The position numbers were made by a program, and so were the translations under genes. Of a stretch of 64,000 nucleotides of DNA, positions 43,828 through 53,475 are shown piece after piece. This stretch comes from Alphaproteobacteria bacterium (GTDB taxonomy: Bacteria > Pseudomonadota > Alphaproteobacteria > Reyranellales > Reyranellaceae), in assembly GCA_019635875.1 (NCBI GenBank), contig JAHBYP010000003.1, positions 62,001-126,000 on the forward strand, in the 5' to 3' direction. Under the pieces are notes generated by a model. The model saw only the letters and a program-made list of their open reading frames with translations, did no database searches and was not told the DNA's origin. Every line of letters begins with the position of its first letter. Positions within the stretch are counted from its first letter, which is position 1.

Positions 43828-44424
43828 TCAGGGGTAGAGCTTTTCGGATTGCCACGTCGATGCGGTGACGTCCGGGCGTCGGAAGACGGTCCGATCATGC
43901 AGACGGAAGGGCATGTCGCGCCAGAACTCCATCATCAGCGGCGCGACGCGGAAGCCCGACCAGTGCGGCGGCCGCGGCACGCTGCCGATCAGATGCTTCG
44001 CGCCATACTCGGCGACACGCTTCTCCAGCGCGAAGCGGCTCTCCAGCGGCCGCGACTGGGTCGAGGCCCAGGCGCCGATCTGGCTGCCGCGCGCGCGGGT
44101 GGCGAAATAGGCGTCCGCCTCCTCCGGCGTCGTCCTGGTGACCGGTCCCTCGATGCGCACCTGACGGCGCAGCGACTTCCAGTGGAACAGCAGCGCCGCC
44201 TTGGGGTGCGCCAGCAGCTGCTCGCCCTTGCGGCTCTCATAGTTGGTGTAGAAGACGAAGCCGTCGCGATCCCAGCCCTTCAGCAGCACCATGCGCAGCG
44301 ACGGCATGCCGTCGGCGCCCACCGTCGCCAGGGCCAGGGCATTGGGATCGTTGGGTTCGCTCTTCTCGGCCTCGGCGAACCACGCGCCAAAGCTCTGCCA
44401 CGGATCGTCACTGGGCTCGCTCAT
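43828..44424 (-). CDS. pdxH: Pyridoxamine 5'-phosphate oxidase
   Basis: A 198-aa FMN enzyme that makes pyridoxal phosphate from [26 protein letters not shown] and [20 protein letters not shown] are the FMN-binding strands, [13 protein letters not shown] and [16 protein letters not shown] the substrate and C-terminal signature. Length fits the family. It is divergent from fabI, a neighbourhood seen in many Alphaproteobacteria. The window encodes at least six PLP enzymes. ATG 44424 chosen; the longer frame upstream lacks homology. Confidence 0.95.
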   Translation of the reverse strand: MSEPSDDPWQSFGAWFAEAEKSEPNDPNALALATVGADGMPSLRMVLLKGWDRDGFVFYTNYESRKGEQLLAHPKAALLFHWKSLRRQVRIEGPVTRTTPEEADAYFATRARGSQIGAWASTQSRPLESRFALEKRVAEYGAKHLIGSVPRPPHWSGFRVAPLMMEFWRDMPFRLHDRTVFRRPDVTASTWQSEKLYP

Positions 44425-44548
44425 GGTCGCGACTATGGCCGGCCGGCATGCCGGGAAACCAGTGGCCGATTGTCCCTGTTGGCGGGCGCGTTCCCCTTGC
44501 GGCCGTTCGGGCCGCCCGCTACAAGCTGACACAAACTGTTGAAAAATC

Positions 44549-44563
44549 GTCGCAATCGGCGAC
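44549..44563. promoter_or_regulatory. Dyad GTCGC-AATCG-GCGAC in the pdxH/fabI gap
   Basis: A perfect 5-5-5 inverted repeat 40 bases before the fabI ATG, just after TTGAAA (44539-44544), which could be a -35 element. No convincing -10 hexamer accompanies it. It could be an operator for fabI or a leader hairpin; no known fatty-acid regulator site is matched. Confidence 0.3.
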
Positions 44564-44602
44564 ATCAACGACCTGATACGCAACGATTCCAGAGGTTTCC
44601 GT

Positions 44603-45439
44603 ATGACCGCCCCGACGCAGCTCATGGCCGGCAAGAAGGGCCTGATCATGGGCGTCGCCAACGACCGCTCGATCGCCTGGGGCATCGCCAAGACGGTCCA
44701 CGACCATGGCGCCGAGCTCGCCTTCACCTACCAGGGCGACGCGCTCAAGCGCCGGGTCGAGCCGCTGGCCGCGTCGATCGGCAGCAACTTCACGGCGCCC
44801 TGCGACGTCACGGACCCCGCCAGCATCGACGCGGTCTTCGCCGAGATCGACAAGCGCTGGGGCGGCGAGCTCGACTTCGTCGTGCACTGCATCGGCTTCT
44901 CGAACAAGGACGAGCTCAGGGGCCGCTACCTCGACACCTCGGCCGACAATTTCGCGATGACGATGAACATCAGCTGCTACTCCTTCACCGCCGTCGCGCA
45001 ACGCGCCGTGCCGCGGATGAAGAAGGGTGGCAGCCTGCTGACGCTGACCTACTACGGCGCCGAGCGCGTCATGCCGCATTACAACGTCATGGGCGTCGCC
45101 AAGGCCGCGCTCGAGGCCAGCGTGCGCTACCTCGCTGCCGACGTGGGCGATCTGGGCATCCGCGTCAACGCCATCTCGGCCGGCCCGATCAAGACGCTAG
45201 CGGCCTCGGGCATCGGCGATTTCCGCTATATCCTGAAGTGGAACGAGCTGAACTCGCCGCTCAAGCGCAACGTCACCACGGAAGAGGTCGGCGGCGCCGG
45301 CCTGTTCCTGCTGTCGGATCTCGGCAGCGGCGTCACCGGCGAGGTGATGCACGTCGATTCCGGCTACCACGTCGTCGGCATGATCAAGACCTCCTCGGCG
45401 CCGCAGCTCGGCGAGCTGCTCGCCGATTTCAAGGACTGA
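44603..45439 (+). CDS. fabI: Enoyl-[acyl-carrier-protein] reductase (NADH)
   Basis: A 278-aa short-chain dehydrogenase-type enzyme that reduces enoyl-ACP in the last step of each fatty-acid elongation cycle. [18 protein letters not shown] is the FabI NAD-binding start, [22 protein letters not shown] holds Tyr160 and Lys167 of the Y-x6-K active site, and [15 protein letters not shown] is the triclosan-binding loop region. It is followed by aroC with a 2-base gap, indicating one transcript. Confidence 0.96.
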   Translation: MTAPTQLMAGKKGLIMGVANDRSIAWGIAKTVHDHGAELAFTYQGDALKRRVEPLAASIGSNFTAPCDVTDPASIDAVFAEIDKRWGGELDFVVHCIGFSNKDELRGRYLDTSADNFAMTMNISCYSFTAVAQRAVPRMKKGGSLLTLTYYGAERVMPHYNVMGVAKAALEASVRYLAADVGDLGIRVNAISAGPIKTLAASGIGDFRYILKWNELNSPLKRNVTTEEVGGAGLFLLSDLGSGVTGEVMHVDSGYHVVGMIKTSSAPQLGELLADFKD

Positions 45440-45441
45440 GT

Positions 45442-46512
45442 GTGGCGGACAACACCTTCGGCCATCTCTTCCGGTTCACGAGCTGGGGCGAAAGCCACGG
45501 CCCGGCGATCGGCTGCGTCGTCGACGGCACGCCGCCGCGCATTCCCCTGACAGAAGCCGACATCCAGGCCTATCTCGACAAGCGCCGGCCCGGCACCTCG
45601 CGTTTCGTGACGCAGCGCCAGGAGCCGGACGCGGTGAAGATCCTGTCGGGCGTGTTCGAGGGCGTCACCACGGGCACGCCGATCTCGCTGCTGATCGAGA
45701 ATGTCGACCAGCGCTCCAAGGACTACGGCGCGATCAAGGATCAGTTCCGGCCGGCGCATGCCGACTACACCTACCTGCAGAAATACGGCGTGCGCGACTA
45801 CCGCGGCGGCGGCCGGCAATCGGCGCGCGAGACGGCGGTGCGCGTCGCCGCCGGCGCCATCGCTCGCAAGATCCTCGGCACGGGCGTCACGGTGCGCGGC
45901 GCCGTGGTGCAGATGGGCCGGCAGAGGATCGACCGCAGCAAATGGGATTGGGACGCGGTCGGAGACAATCCCTTCTGGTGCCCCGACCGGCAGGCGGCGC
46001 AGGTCTGGGAGGGCTATCTCGACGAGGTGCGCAAGCGCGGCTCTTCCGTCGGCGCGGTCATAGAAGTCGTGGCGTCAGGCGTGCCTGTAGGCCTCGGCGC
46101 GCCGATCTACGACAAGCTCGACAGCGACATCGCGCGTGGACTGATGACGATCAACGCCGTGAAGGGCGTCGAGATTGGCGATGGTTTCGCCGCGGCCGGG
46201 CACTCCGGCGAGGAGAACGCCGACGAGATGCGCATGAAGGACGGCAAGGTCACGTTCCTCGCCAACCACGCCGGCGGCATCCTGGGCGGCATCTCCTCGG
46301 GCCAGGACATCGTCGCGCGCATGGCGGTGAAGCCCACCTCCTCCATCCTCACGCCGGTGCGCAGCGTCGACCGGCACGGCAATGACATCGAGATCCGCAC
46401 CACCGGCCGCCACGATCCCTGCGTCGGCATCCGCGCCACCCCGGTGGCCGAAGCGATGATCGCCTGCGTGCTGGCCGACCATCTGCTGCGCCATCGCGCG
46501 CAGTGCGGCTGA
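45442..46512 (+). CDS. aroC: Chorismate synthase
   Basis: A 356-aa enzyme making chorismate from EPSP, the end of the shikimate pathway, with reduced [60 protein letters not shown] and [21 protein letters not shown] are the family signatures and all are intact. The GTG at 45442 begins [11 protein letters not shown], the expected N-terminus, and follows the fabI stop by two bases. Confidence 0.97.
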   Translation: MADNTFGHLFRFTSWGESHGPAIGCVVDGTPPRIPLTEADIQAYLDKRRPGTSRFVTQRQEPDAVKILSGVFEGVTTGTPISLLIENVDQRSKDYGAIKDQFRPAHADYTYLQKYGVRDYRGGGRQSARETAVRVAAGAIARKILGTGVTVRGAVVQMGRQRIDRSKWDWDAVGDNPFWCPDRQAAQVWEGYLDEVRKRGSSVGAVIEVVASGVPVGLGAPIYDKLDSDIARGLMTINAVKGVEIGDGFAAAGHSGEENADEMRMKDGKVTFLANHAGGILGGISSGQDIVARMAVKPTSSILTPVRSVDRHGNDIEIRTTGRHDPCVGIRATPVAEAMIACVLADHLLRHRAQCG

Positions 46513-47033
46513 TGCCCAAGCGCGAGCGCCTCGAGATCCGGTTCAGCCAGACCTTTCACGTCACGCTGGCGGCGGTGGGCATCATGCTGCCGGCCGCATC
46601 GGCGCTGTGGGTGCTGGCGAACTACGACAGGATGGTGGGCGAGGAATCTTCCGGCCGGCTGATCCTGCTCGGCCTCGGTGCCGCCGGCCTGCTCTACTAC
46701 GCCATCCGCTCCATCCTGCGGCTGCGCGAGACGCGGCCGCAGATCGTCATCGACAACAAGGGCATCTGGCTCGGCTTCGGCCGCGACGTCCTGCTGCCCT
46801 GGGCCGATATCCGCCTCGCCCGCCCGCGCGGCATGCGCCGCACGCTTCAGATCGGCATCACGCCCGAGCTGTTCGGCCGCCTGAACCTGTCGCTGTTCAA
46901 CCTGGACGACAACCTCACCGCCGTTCCCGGGGGCGGCGCGTCGGTGGGCGTGCGCTTCAACGGCCTCGACCGGCCGATGCGCGACGTGTACGACGCGATC
47001 CGGGCGTGGAAGCCCGGCCTGCCCCTGCAGTGA
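46512..47033 (+). CDS. Membrane protein with PH-like domain, 173 aa, unknown function
   Basis: Two hydrophobic segments near residues 17-38 and 48-66, then about 100 soluble residues with PQIVIDNKGIWLGFGRDVLL and PWADIRLARPRG, a pattern seen in bacterial PH-like (bPH2-type) domains anchored in the membrane. The ATG at 46512 shares a base with the aroC stop (TGATG), so it is translationally coupled. Function unknown; family assignment is by pattern only. Confidence 0.7.
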   Translation: MPKRERLEIRFSQTFHVTLAAVGIMLPAASALWVLANYDRMVGEESSGRLILLGLGAAGLLYYAIRSILRLRETRPQIVIDNKGIWLGFGRDVLLPWADIRLARPRGMRRTLQIGITPELFGRLNLSLFNLDDNLTAVPGGGASVGVRFNGLDRPMRDVYDAIRAWKPGLPLQ

Positions 47034-47040
47034 GGACCCC

Positions 47041-47613
47041 ATGCCGCAGCCCGCCCATCTCTGGAAGCTCGACATCCCGTCCGCCGATCCGACCGAGGCG
47101 GATCTCGAGAAGTACTGGGCCAAGTGCGTCGAGAAGCTCGGCATGGTGCCCAATGTCATCCGCGCGGTTTCGACCAACCCGAAGAAGGCCCGCGCCTTCA
47201 TCTCCATGTACAACGAACTGATGCTGGGCGAGTCGGGGCTGAGCAAGCTCGAGCGCGAGATGGTGGCGGTCGTCGTCTCGAGCGCGAACCGCTGCTACTA
47301 CTGCCTCGTCGCCCATGGCCAGGCGGTCCGGCAGTACGCCGGCGACCCGCAACTGGGCGAGATGCTGGTGATGAACTACCGCGTCGCCGAGCTGCCGGTG
47401 CGACAGCGCGCCATGCTCGATTTCGCCTGGAAGCTGACGCAGACTCCCTTCGACGTCGGCGACGCCGATCGCGAGGCACTGCGCCGGCTGGGCTTCAGCG
47501 AGCGCGACCTGTACGATCTCTGCGACGTCGTGGCGTTCTTCAACATGTCCAACCGCATGGCGCATGGCACGGAGATGATGCCCAACCCCGAGTACCACAC
47601 GCAGAGCCGCTGA
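47041..47613 (+). CDS. Carboxymuconolactone decarboxylase/AhpD-like peroxidase-related protein
   Basis: A 190-aa all-helical protein with ANRCYYCLVAHGQAVRQYAG, the CxxC-x3-H active site of AhpD-type alkylhydroperoxidases and the uncharacterised peroxidase-related family. SKLEREMVAVVVSSAN before it is the characteristic helix. It follows the membrane protein by 7 bases and may be part of the fabI-aroC transcript. It probably helps reduce peroxides; partner disulfide reductant unknown. Confidence 0.88.
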   Translation: MPQPAHLWKLDIPSADPTEADLEKYWAKCVEKLGMVPNVIRAVSTNPKKARAFISMYNELMLGESGLSKLEREMVAVVVSSANRCYYCLVAHGQAVRQYAGDPQLGEMLVMNYRVAELPVRQRAMLDFAWKLTQTPFDVGDADREALRRLGFSERDLYDLCDVVAFFNMSNRMAHGTEMMPNPEYHTQSR

Positions 47614-47630
47614 TGCGCGCCCGATTTCAT

Positions 47631-47657
47631 ACCTTCCCCCGCCAGCGGGGGAAGGTA
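47631..47657. repeat. Solo hairpin end of palindromic repeat family B
   Basis: ACCTTCCCCC-GCCAGC-GGGGGAAGGT stands alone between two same-strand genes, without the second half of the unit, like a reduced or founding form of family B. Confidence 0.75.
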
Positions 47658-47675
47658 ACTCCGATGCGGTAGCCC

Positions 47676-48641
47676 ATGCCAGACACGGCCCTGCCGATCG
47701 ACACATCGACGCCCAGCCGCATCCGGCTGGAGGCGTCGTCGTTCTGCCAGCTGCGCTGTCCGTCCTGCCCGACGACGGATCGGGCGATCGACGCGCATGT
47801 CGGCAAGGGCTTCCTCAAGCCCGAGGACTTCGCCGCCCTGCTCGACGCCAACCCCGCGATTCGCGAGGTCGAGCTGTCGAACTACGGCGAGGCGCTGATG
47901 AACCCGCGGATGCCCGAGATCCTGCGCATCGCCCACGAGCGCGGTGTAGCGACGATGATCGCCAACGGCGCCAACCTCAACACCGCCTCGCCGGCGGCGC
48001 TCGAGGCGCTGGTGCGCTATCGCGTGCAGTCGATCATGTGCTCGATCGACGGCGCGACGCAGGAGACCTACGAGAAGTACCGGGTGCGCGGCGATCTCGC
48101 CAAGGTGCTGGCGAACATCCGGGCGATCAACGACTGGAAGGCCAGGCTCGGCGTCGACGAGCCGCTGCTGGTGTGGCGCATGATCCTGTTCGAGCACAAC
48201 AAGCACGAGGTCGAGATCGCGCACGCCATGGCGACGCAGCTCGGCATGCGCTTCAAGCTCAAGCTCTCGTGGGACGAGGACATCGCGCCGACCGAGGTCT
48301 CGCCCGAGGTGATGCGCTGGCTCGACACGCCCGCGGTGCGCCGCTCCGACTGGGAAGCGCAGACCGGCGAGGCCTATCTCGCCGACATGTGCCTGCAGCT
48401 GTGGGACGAGCCGCAGATCAACTGGGACGGCAAGGTGCTGGGCTGCTGCCGCAATTTCTGGGGCGATTTCGGCGGCAACGTCTTCCGCCAGGGCATGGAC
48501 GAGGCGCTCGGCCACGAGAAGATGCGCCATGCCAAGGCGATGCTGCGCGGCGAGGCCGGCGAACGCGCCGACATCCCGTGCACGACCTGCGACATCTACA
48601 CCAAGCGCCGCGCCGCGGCGCAGTGGATCGACCGGCCGTAG
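47676..48641 (+). CDS. Radical SAM protein with SPASM-like C-terminus
   Basis: A 321-aa protein. SSFCQLRCPSCPTTD holds the radical-SAM [4Fe-4S] motif Cys24-x3-Cys28-x2-Cys31. The TIM-barrel continues through VELSNYGEALMNPRMPEILR and SIMCSIDGATQETYEKYR. The C-terminal part has MCLQLWDEPQINWDGKVLGC, CRNFWGDFGGNVF and IPCTTCDIYTK, spaced like a SPASM Fe-S domain. Such proteins modify peptides or make cofactors; no obvious substrate peptide lies next to it. Start ATG 47676. Confidence 0.85.
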   Translation: MPDTALPIDTSTPSRIRLEASSFCQLRCPSCPTTDRAIDAHVGKGFLKPEDFAALLDANPAIREVELSNYGEALMNPRMPEILRIAHERGVATMIANGANLNTASPAALEALVRYRVQSIMCSIDGATQETYEKYRVRGDLAKVLANIRAINDWKARLGVDEPLLVWRMILFEHNKHEVEIAHAMATQLGMRFKLKLSWDEDIAPTEVSPEVMRWLDTPAVRRSDWEAQTGEAYLADMCLQLWDEPQINWDGKVLGCCRNFWGDFGGNVFRQGMDEALGHEKMRHAKAMLRGEAGERADIPCTTCDIYTKRRAAAQWIDRP

Positions 48642-48668
48642 ATCACCTGGGACTGCCGGCGGTCCCGA

Positions 48669-49673
48669 TCAGGCCGCGGCCTTCGCCGGCTTGGCGGGCG
48701 ACGCGGCCGACGGCTTCTTCTTCCCCAGCTCCAGGATGCTGCCCAGGATGCCCTTGGGCATGAAGCGGATGAACAGCACCAGCAGCGCGCCGTAGATGAG
48801 ATTGTCCCAGCCGACGGCCTTGGTGCCGATCCCGACGCGCAGCGCCTCGGCCATCAGGATCGTGATGACGGCGCCCACCGTCGGCCCCAGCGAGACGTAG
48901 ATGCCGCCGACGACGACGGCGAACACCATCTGCAGCGACACCGCGATGCCGCTCACCGTGTCGGGCGAGATGAACATCTGGTACTGGCAGTAGAGCGCGC
49001 CGGCCAGCGCGGTCATGACTGCGCTCAGCACAGTGATCTTGAGCTTCTCGGCCGTGACGTTGACACCGACCGCCGCCGAGGCGTCCTCGTCCTCGGAGAT
49101 CGCTTCCATGGCGTAGCGCGCCATGCTGCGGTCGACCACGTACCAGATGGCGAGCCCGCCAACCCAGACCGCCAGCGCGATCAGGTACCAGGTCTCCTTG
49201 TCGGTGAACTGCAGCGCGGCGAACCCGCTGCCCTTGGTGCGCTCCGGCGTGTAGCCCAGCGAACCGCCGGTCCAGTCGCGTGTCGCGGTGATCACCTGCA
49301 GCACGATGCCGGAGAGCGCCAGCGTCACCAGCGCGAAATAGTGGCCGGTGATGCGGAAGCGGAAGCACGGCCAGGCGACGACGAGCGCCAGCACACCGGC
49401 GGTCACCATGGCCATCGGGATTCCGATCCACGGCGAGACGCCGAGATGGTTCCACATCAGCGCCGTGACGTAGGCGCCGACGCCCATGAAACCGCCGTGG
49501 CCCAGCGACACCAGCCCGAAGCGGCCCATCATCGACCACGACGTGTAGGCGAAGGACCAGATCAGGATGAGGATCAGGATGTGCAGCGGATAGGGTGCGT
49601 GATAGACGAACGGCAGCACGAGCAGGACGAGCAGCCCCGCGCCGCCGAGAAGCTGGTTGCGCGACAGGTTCAT
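48669..49673 (-). CDS. livM: Branched-chain amino acid-type ABC transporter permease (LivM)
   Basis: A 334-aa permease with about ten helices. WSMMGRFGLVSLGHGGFMGVGAY is the BPD_transp_2 start signature and the EAA-like loop is YAMEAISEDEDASAAVGVN. A Lys/Ala-rich tail (KKKPSAASPAKPAKAAA) is unusual but common in this lineage. It starts four bases inside the end of livH (ATGA overlap) and is the last gene of the operon. Confidence 0.92.
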   Translation of the reverse strand: MNLSRNQLLGGAGLLVLLVLPFVYHAPYPLHILILILIWSFAYTSWSMMGRFGLVSLGHGGFMGVGAYVTALMWNHLGVSPWIGIPMAMVTAGVLALVVAWPCFRFRITGHYFALVTLALSGIVLQVITATRDWTGGSLGYTPERTKGSGFAALQFTDKETWYLIALAVWVGGLAIWYVVDRSMARYAMEAISEDEDASAAVGVNVTAEKLKITVLSAVMTALAGALYCQYQMFISPDTVSGIAVSLQMVFAVVVGGIYVSLGPTVGAVITILMAEALRVGIGTKAVGWDNLIYGALLVLFIRFMPKGILGSILELGKKKPSAASPAKPAKAAA

Positions 49674-50542
49674 GTGCGCCTCGCCAGCAGGCCGCCGGGC
49701 CGGATGAACATCATCACGATGAAGAAGCCGAAGGCCAGCACGTAGCCCCATTCCAGATCCGACGCCAGGCTGCCGACGGCGATGATCTCGGCGAACAGGA
49801 AGGCGGCGATGAAGCCGCCGATCAAATTGCCCAGCCCGCCCATCACGCAGATCAGGAAGGTGATCGGCCCGAAGCTCAGGCCGACGAAGGGATGCACGTC
49901 GTACTGCAGCACCAGCACGCAGGCGCCGAGCCCGGCCAGGCCGCCGCCCAGCGCCGAGGTGATCAGGTAGATGCGCCGGCCGTCGACGCCCATCAGGGGC
50001 ATGATCTGGCGATCCTGGGCGATGGCGCGGATGGCGATGCCGGTGTAGGTGCGGGTCAGGAAGAGATAGACGACGACCATGCCGAGCAGCGCCGCGCCGA
50101 AGGCGATCAGGCGCGGATAGGAGATGAACATCTCGCCGATCTCGAGCACCGGCAGGCGGATGCCGAGATTGCGGAACTCGATGCCGAAGGCGACGGTGGC
50201 GAAGCTCTGCAGGAAGAACAGCACGCCGCCGGTGGCCAGCAGCTGGTTGATCGGTGCGGAGTTGAGCAGCGGTCCGATGACGATGAGGTGCAGCGCCATG
50301 CCGAGCACCGCCACCAGCGCGATGCAGGAGATCACCGCCAGCGGAATCGGCACACCGTAAACCGTGACCAGGAAGTACATGCCGTACATGCCGATCATGA
50401 TCAGCTCGGCGTAGCAGATCCAGACGACGTCGATGACGCCGAAGATCAGGTTCAGCCCCAGCGCCAGCAGCGCCAGCAGGCCGCCCAGCAGCAGGCCGTT
50501 GATCAGGGCCTCGGCCAGCTCGATGCTGAACAGGAAATCCAT
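49670..50542 (-). CDS. livH: Branched-chain amino acid-type ABC transporter permease (LivH)
   Basis: A 290-aa permease starting MDFLFSIELAEALINGLLLGG, with LIFGVIDVVWICYAELIMIG in the usual place and AIAQDRQIMPLMGVDGRRIYL as the ATPase-contacting loop. Eight helices visible. It lies 11 bases after livF. Substrate range of such systems extends from amino acids to urea and aromatic acids. Confidence 0.92.
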   Translation of the reverse strand: MDFLFSIELAEALINGLLLGGLLALLALGLNLIFGVIDVVWICYAELIMIGMYGMYFLVTVYGVPIPLAVISCIALVAVLGMALHLIVIGPLLNSAPINQLLATGGVLFFLQSFATVAFGIEFRNLGIRLPVLEIGEMFISYPRLIAFGAALLGMVVVYLFLTRTYTGIAIRAIAQDRQIMPLMGVDGRRIYLITSALGGGLAGLGACVLVLQYDVHPFVGLSFGPITFLICVMGGLGNLIGGFIAAFLFAEIIAVGSLASDLEWGYVLAFGFFIVMMFIRPGGLLARRT

Positions 50543-50553
50543 GCGAGCTCTCC

Positions 50554-51258
50554 TCAGACGCCGAGATAGGCCTGCTTGATGGTGTCGCTCGCCAGCATCT
50601 CCGCCGAGGTGCCCGAGGCGCGGATGCTGCCGGCCTCGAGCAGGTAGGCGCGGTCGACGACCTTCAGCACCTGCTGCACGTTCTGCTCGACGATCAGCAC
50701 GGTGAGCCCGCTGGCGCGGATGCGCCGAACCAGCTCGAAGACCTGCTGCACCACGACCGGCGCCAGGCCGGCCGACGGCTCGTCGAGCAGCAGCAGCTTG
50801 GGGTCCGACATCAGCGCGCGGCCGATGGCGCACATCTGCTGCTCGCCGCCCGACATCGTGCCGGCCATCTGCGTGCGCCGTTCCTTCATGCGCGGGAAGA
50901 GGTCGAAGACGAACTCCAGCCGCTGCGCGAACTTGGCGCGCGCGGCGGGAATGAAGGCGCCCATGCGCAGATTGTCCTCGACGCTCAGCCGCGGGAACAG
51001 CCGGCGGTTCTCCGGCACGTGGGCAATGCCCATCTCGATGATGCGATGCGCCGGCGTCGTCACGACGTCGGCGCCCTCCATCGTGATCGCGCCCGTGGTC
51101 GGACGGATCAGGCCCGAGATCACCCGCATCAGCGTCGTCTTGCCGGCACCGTTGGGGCCGATGACGCCGACCGCCTCGCCGGCGTTGACGTCGAGGTCGA
51201 TTCCGAACAGCGCCTGGAAGGCGCCGTAGCCGGCATCGACGGAACGCAAGCGCAGCAT
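50554..51258 (-). CDS. livF: ABC transporter ATP-binding protein (LivF)
   Basis: A 234-aa ATPase with Walker A GPNGAGKTTLM, MSGGEQQMCAIGRALM signature, Walker B LLLLDEPSAGLAP and IVEQNVQQVLKV as the H-loop variant in which LivF carries Gln-Asn. The ATG at 51258 gives the usual MLRLRSVDAGYGAF start; an in-frame TTG at 51267 overlaps the livG stop. Pairs with livG. Confidence 0.92.
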   Translation of the reverse strand: MLRLRSVDAGYGAFQALFGIDLDVNAGEAVGVIGPNGAGKTTLMRVISGLIRPTTGAITMEGADVVTTPAHRIIEMGIAHVPENRRLFPRLSVEDNLRMGAFIPAARAKFAQRLEFVFDLFPRMKERRTQMAGTMSGGEQQMCAIGRALMSDPKLLLLDEPSAGLAPVVVQQVFELVRRIRASGLTVLIVEQNVQQVLKVVDRAYLLEAGSIRASGTSAEMLASDTIKQAYLGV

Positions 51259-51263
51259 GGCGC

Positions 51264-52016
51264 TCAAGCCCTGCCGCCGGCCGCGGCCTGCACCGCGTCG
51301 GCGTCGGTGCCGAGATAGACCTCGATCACCCGGGGGTCGTGCGCCACGTCGGACGGCAGGCCCTCGGAGATCTTCTCGCCGTGGTCGAGCACCATGACGC
51401 GGTCGACCACGCGCATCAGCACGCCCATGATGTGCTCGACCCAGATGATGGTGATGCCCAGTTCGGTGCGGATGCGGCGCAGCATGTCGGCGGCCTGGTC
51501 CATCTCGTGCTCGTCGAGCCCGCCCAGGCTTTCGTCGGCCAGCAGCAGCCGGGGGCCGGTGGCCAGCGCCTTGGCCAGCTCGAGCTTCTTCAGCCCGGCG
51601 GCGCCCAGGCCGTCGACCGGCGCGTCGCGATCGGTCGGCAGGCCGACCATCGCCAGCGCCTTCTCGGCCGCGTCGAAGGCCTTGGTCCTGGAATGGCCGC
51701 CCTGGCCGTAGTAGCCGGCCAGCGCCACGTTGTCGAAGATCGACAGCCGGCGGAACGGCCGCGGAATCTGGAAGGTGCGGCCGATGCCGTGATTGATGAT
51801 CCAGTGCGGCGACAGGCCGGCGATCTGGCGGCCCTCGAACAGGATCGACCCGGCGGTCGGCACCAGCGTGCCCGACAGCATGTTGAAGATCGTGCTCTTG
51901 CCCGAGCCGTTGGGGCCGATCAGGCCGAGGATCTCGCCCTCCTCGACCTTGAACGACACGTTGCTGACTGCCGTGAAGCCGCCGAAGCGCTTCACGAGTC
52001 CGTCGACGCTCAGCAC
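51264..52016 (-). CDS. livG: ABC transporter ATP-binding protein (LivG)
   Basis: A 250-aa ATPase. GPNGSGKSTIFNMLSG (Walker A), AGLKKLELAKALATGPRLLLADE (degenerate signature and Walker B, usual for LivG), and IIWVEHIMGVLMRVVDRVMV (H-loop). LivG typically has a weak LSGGQ, as here. GTG start 52016, 37 bases after the binding-protein stop. Confidence 0.92.
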   Translation of the reverse strand: MLSVDGLVKRFGGFTAVSNVSFKVEEGEILGLIGPNGSGKSTIFNMLSGTLVPTAGSILFEGRQIAGLSPHWIINHGIGRTFQIPRPFRRLSIFDNVALAGYYGQGGHSRTKAFDAAEKALAMVGLPTDRDAPVDGLGAAGLKKLELAKALATGPRLLLADESLGGLDEHEMDQAADMLRRIRTELGITIIWVEHIMGVLMRVVDRVMVLDHGEKISEGLPSDVAHDPRVIEVYLGTDADAVQAAAGGRA

Positions 52017-52053
52017 GAGCGGGCCGTACCGGTGGCCACGCCGCGGCGCCCGC

Positions 52054-53370
52054 TCACTTCGCCGCGTAGGGCGAGGTCGCCGGCAGCGGCAGCACCGCCT
52101 CGCGCTGCGCCTGGCTCTTGGGCCACACGATGTGCGCCTGGTCGTCGATGTACTGCACGATCACCGGGAAGGCGCGGTTGTTCTGGCCGGCCATCGCCGA
52201 GCCGTCGCCCTCGAACTTCACGCCGAAGCCCAGCATGGTGCCGCCCTCGGCAATGTCGACCTCCAGCGCCGCCTTGCGCAGCGCCTCGGCGTCGATGCCG
52301 CCGTGCTTGCTGATCGCCTTGGGCAGCACCTCGGTGAAGAAGACGTAGGCGTTGGACGCCGCCATGCCGACATGCGCCGACTTGATGGTCGTGCCCGGCC
52401 GCGCCTTCTCGTACTCGGCGCCGATCATGTCGATCAGCGGCGGCAGCTTGGCATCGAGCGTCTTGCGGTTGGCGAGCCAGATCGAGATCGGATCGACATT
52501 GAAGAAGTGGTTGACGTCCTTGCCCAGCGCCTCCTTGAGCTTGTCGTAGACGCCGTAGCCGGCGCCGTGGCCGACCAGGGCGCTGAAGCGCAGGCCGCCC
52601 TCGCGCGCCTGGCGCAGGAACAGCGAGATGTCCGGGTTGTAGCCGGTGTGGAAGATCACGTCGGGCCGCGCGCGGCGCAGCTTGGTGACCAGCGCCGACA
52701 GGTCGGGCGCGGTGGCGGCGTAGCCCTCCTTCAGCACGATCTGCAGGCCGTGCTTCTTGGCGCCCTCCTCGTTGCCCTTGGCGACGTCGACGCCGTAGGC
52801 GCCGTCCTCGTGGATGATCGCCACGCGCAGGTCCTTCGGCTCCTTGCCGAACTTCGCCTTGCTGCTGGCGGCGATGAAGTCGGTCGAGGTCAGGCCGAAC
52901 TGCCGGCCGCTGGGCTGGCTGCGGAAGACGTACTTGAGATTGCGGTTCTCGAGCACCGCCGAGGAGATGCAGGTCGTGATCCACAGGAACTTCTTGAGCT
53001 GCTCGACGCGCGCCGCCACCGGCACGCATTGCGCCGAGGAGTAGAAGCCGAGCAGCATGTCGACCTTTTCCTGCTCGACCAGGCGCACCGCCTCGTTGAT
53101 GGCGACGTCGGGCTTGCTCTGCGCGTCGGCGTAGACCGCCTCGATCTTGTAGCCGGCGACGCCGCCCTGCTTGATGAAGTGGTCGATCATGATCTTGGCG
53201 CCGAGCGCGTGCAGGTCGGAGCCGCCGCCGGCCAGCGGGCCGGTGTAATCGTAGATCACGCCGATCTTGAGCTTCTTCTCCTGGGCCTGGGCCGGCGCCT
53301 GGGCGACGCCCAGCGTCAGGGCGGCGAGAGCCACGCCGCCGAGCAGGCGGCTGATTGCGCGCACGATCAT
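52054..53370 (-). CDS. livK: Periplasmic binding protein of the branched-chain amino acid ABC system
   Basis: A 438-aa Peripla_BP_6 protein. Signal peptide MIVRAISRLLGGVALAALTL with cleavage near AQA-QEKK, then LKIGVIYDYTGPLAGGGSDL and KIEAVYADAQSKPDVAINEA, the standard start of this fold. It heads the liv-type operon (livK-G-F-H-M on the minus strand). It is longer than E. coli LivK and belongs to the group that often binds amides or aromatic acids, so ligand is open. Confidence 0.9.
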   Translation of the reverse strand: MIVRAISRLLGGVALAALTLGVAQAPAQAQEKKLKIGVIYDYTGPLAGGGSDLHALGAKIMIDHFIKQGGVAGYKIEAVYADAQSKPDVAINEAVRLVEQEKVDMLLGFYSSAQCVPVAARVEQLKKFLWITTCISSAVLENRNLKYVFRSQPSGRQFGLTSTDFIAASSKAKFGKEPKDLRVAIIHEDGAYGVDVAKGNEEGAKKHGLQIVLKEGYAATAPDLSALVTKLRRARPDVIFHTGYNPDISLFLRQAREGGLRFSALVGHGAGYGVYDKLKEALGKDVNHFFNVDPISIWLANRKTLDAKLPPLIDMIGAEYEKARPGTTIKSAHVGMAASNAYVFFTEVLPKAISKHGGIDAEALRKAALEVDIAEGGTMLGFGVKFEGDGSAMAGQNNRAFPVIVQYIDDQAHIVWPKSQAQREAVLPLPATSPYAAK

Positions 53371-53475
53371 GGTGTCCTCCCGGGCGACATCGCGCCAGTT
53401 CTTGTTGGCGCGATCACACGGGCTGGGCACCGCAATGTCAAGCGCCGTCGCCCCGGAAGCGACGGCGCCCTTCCG

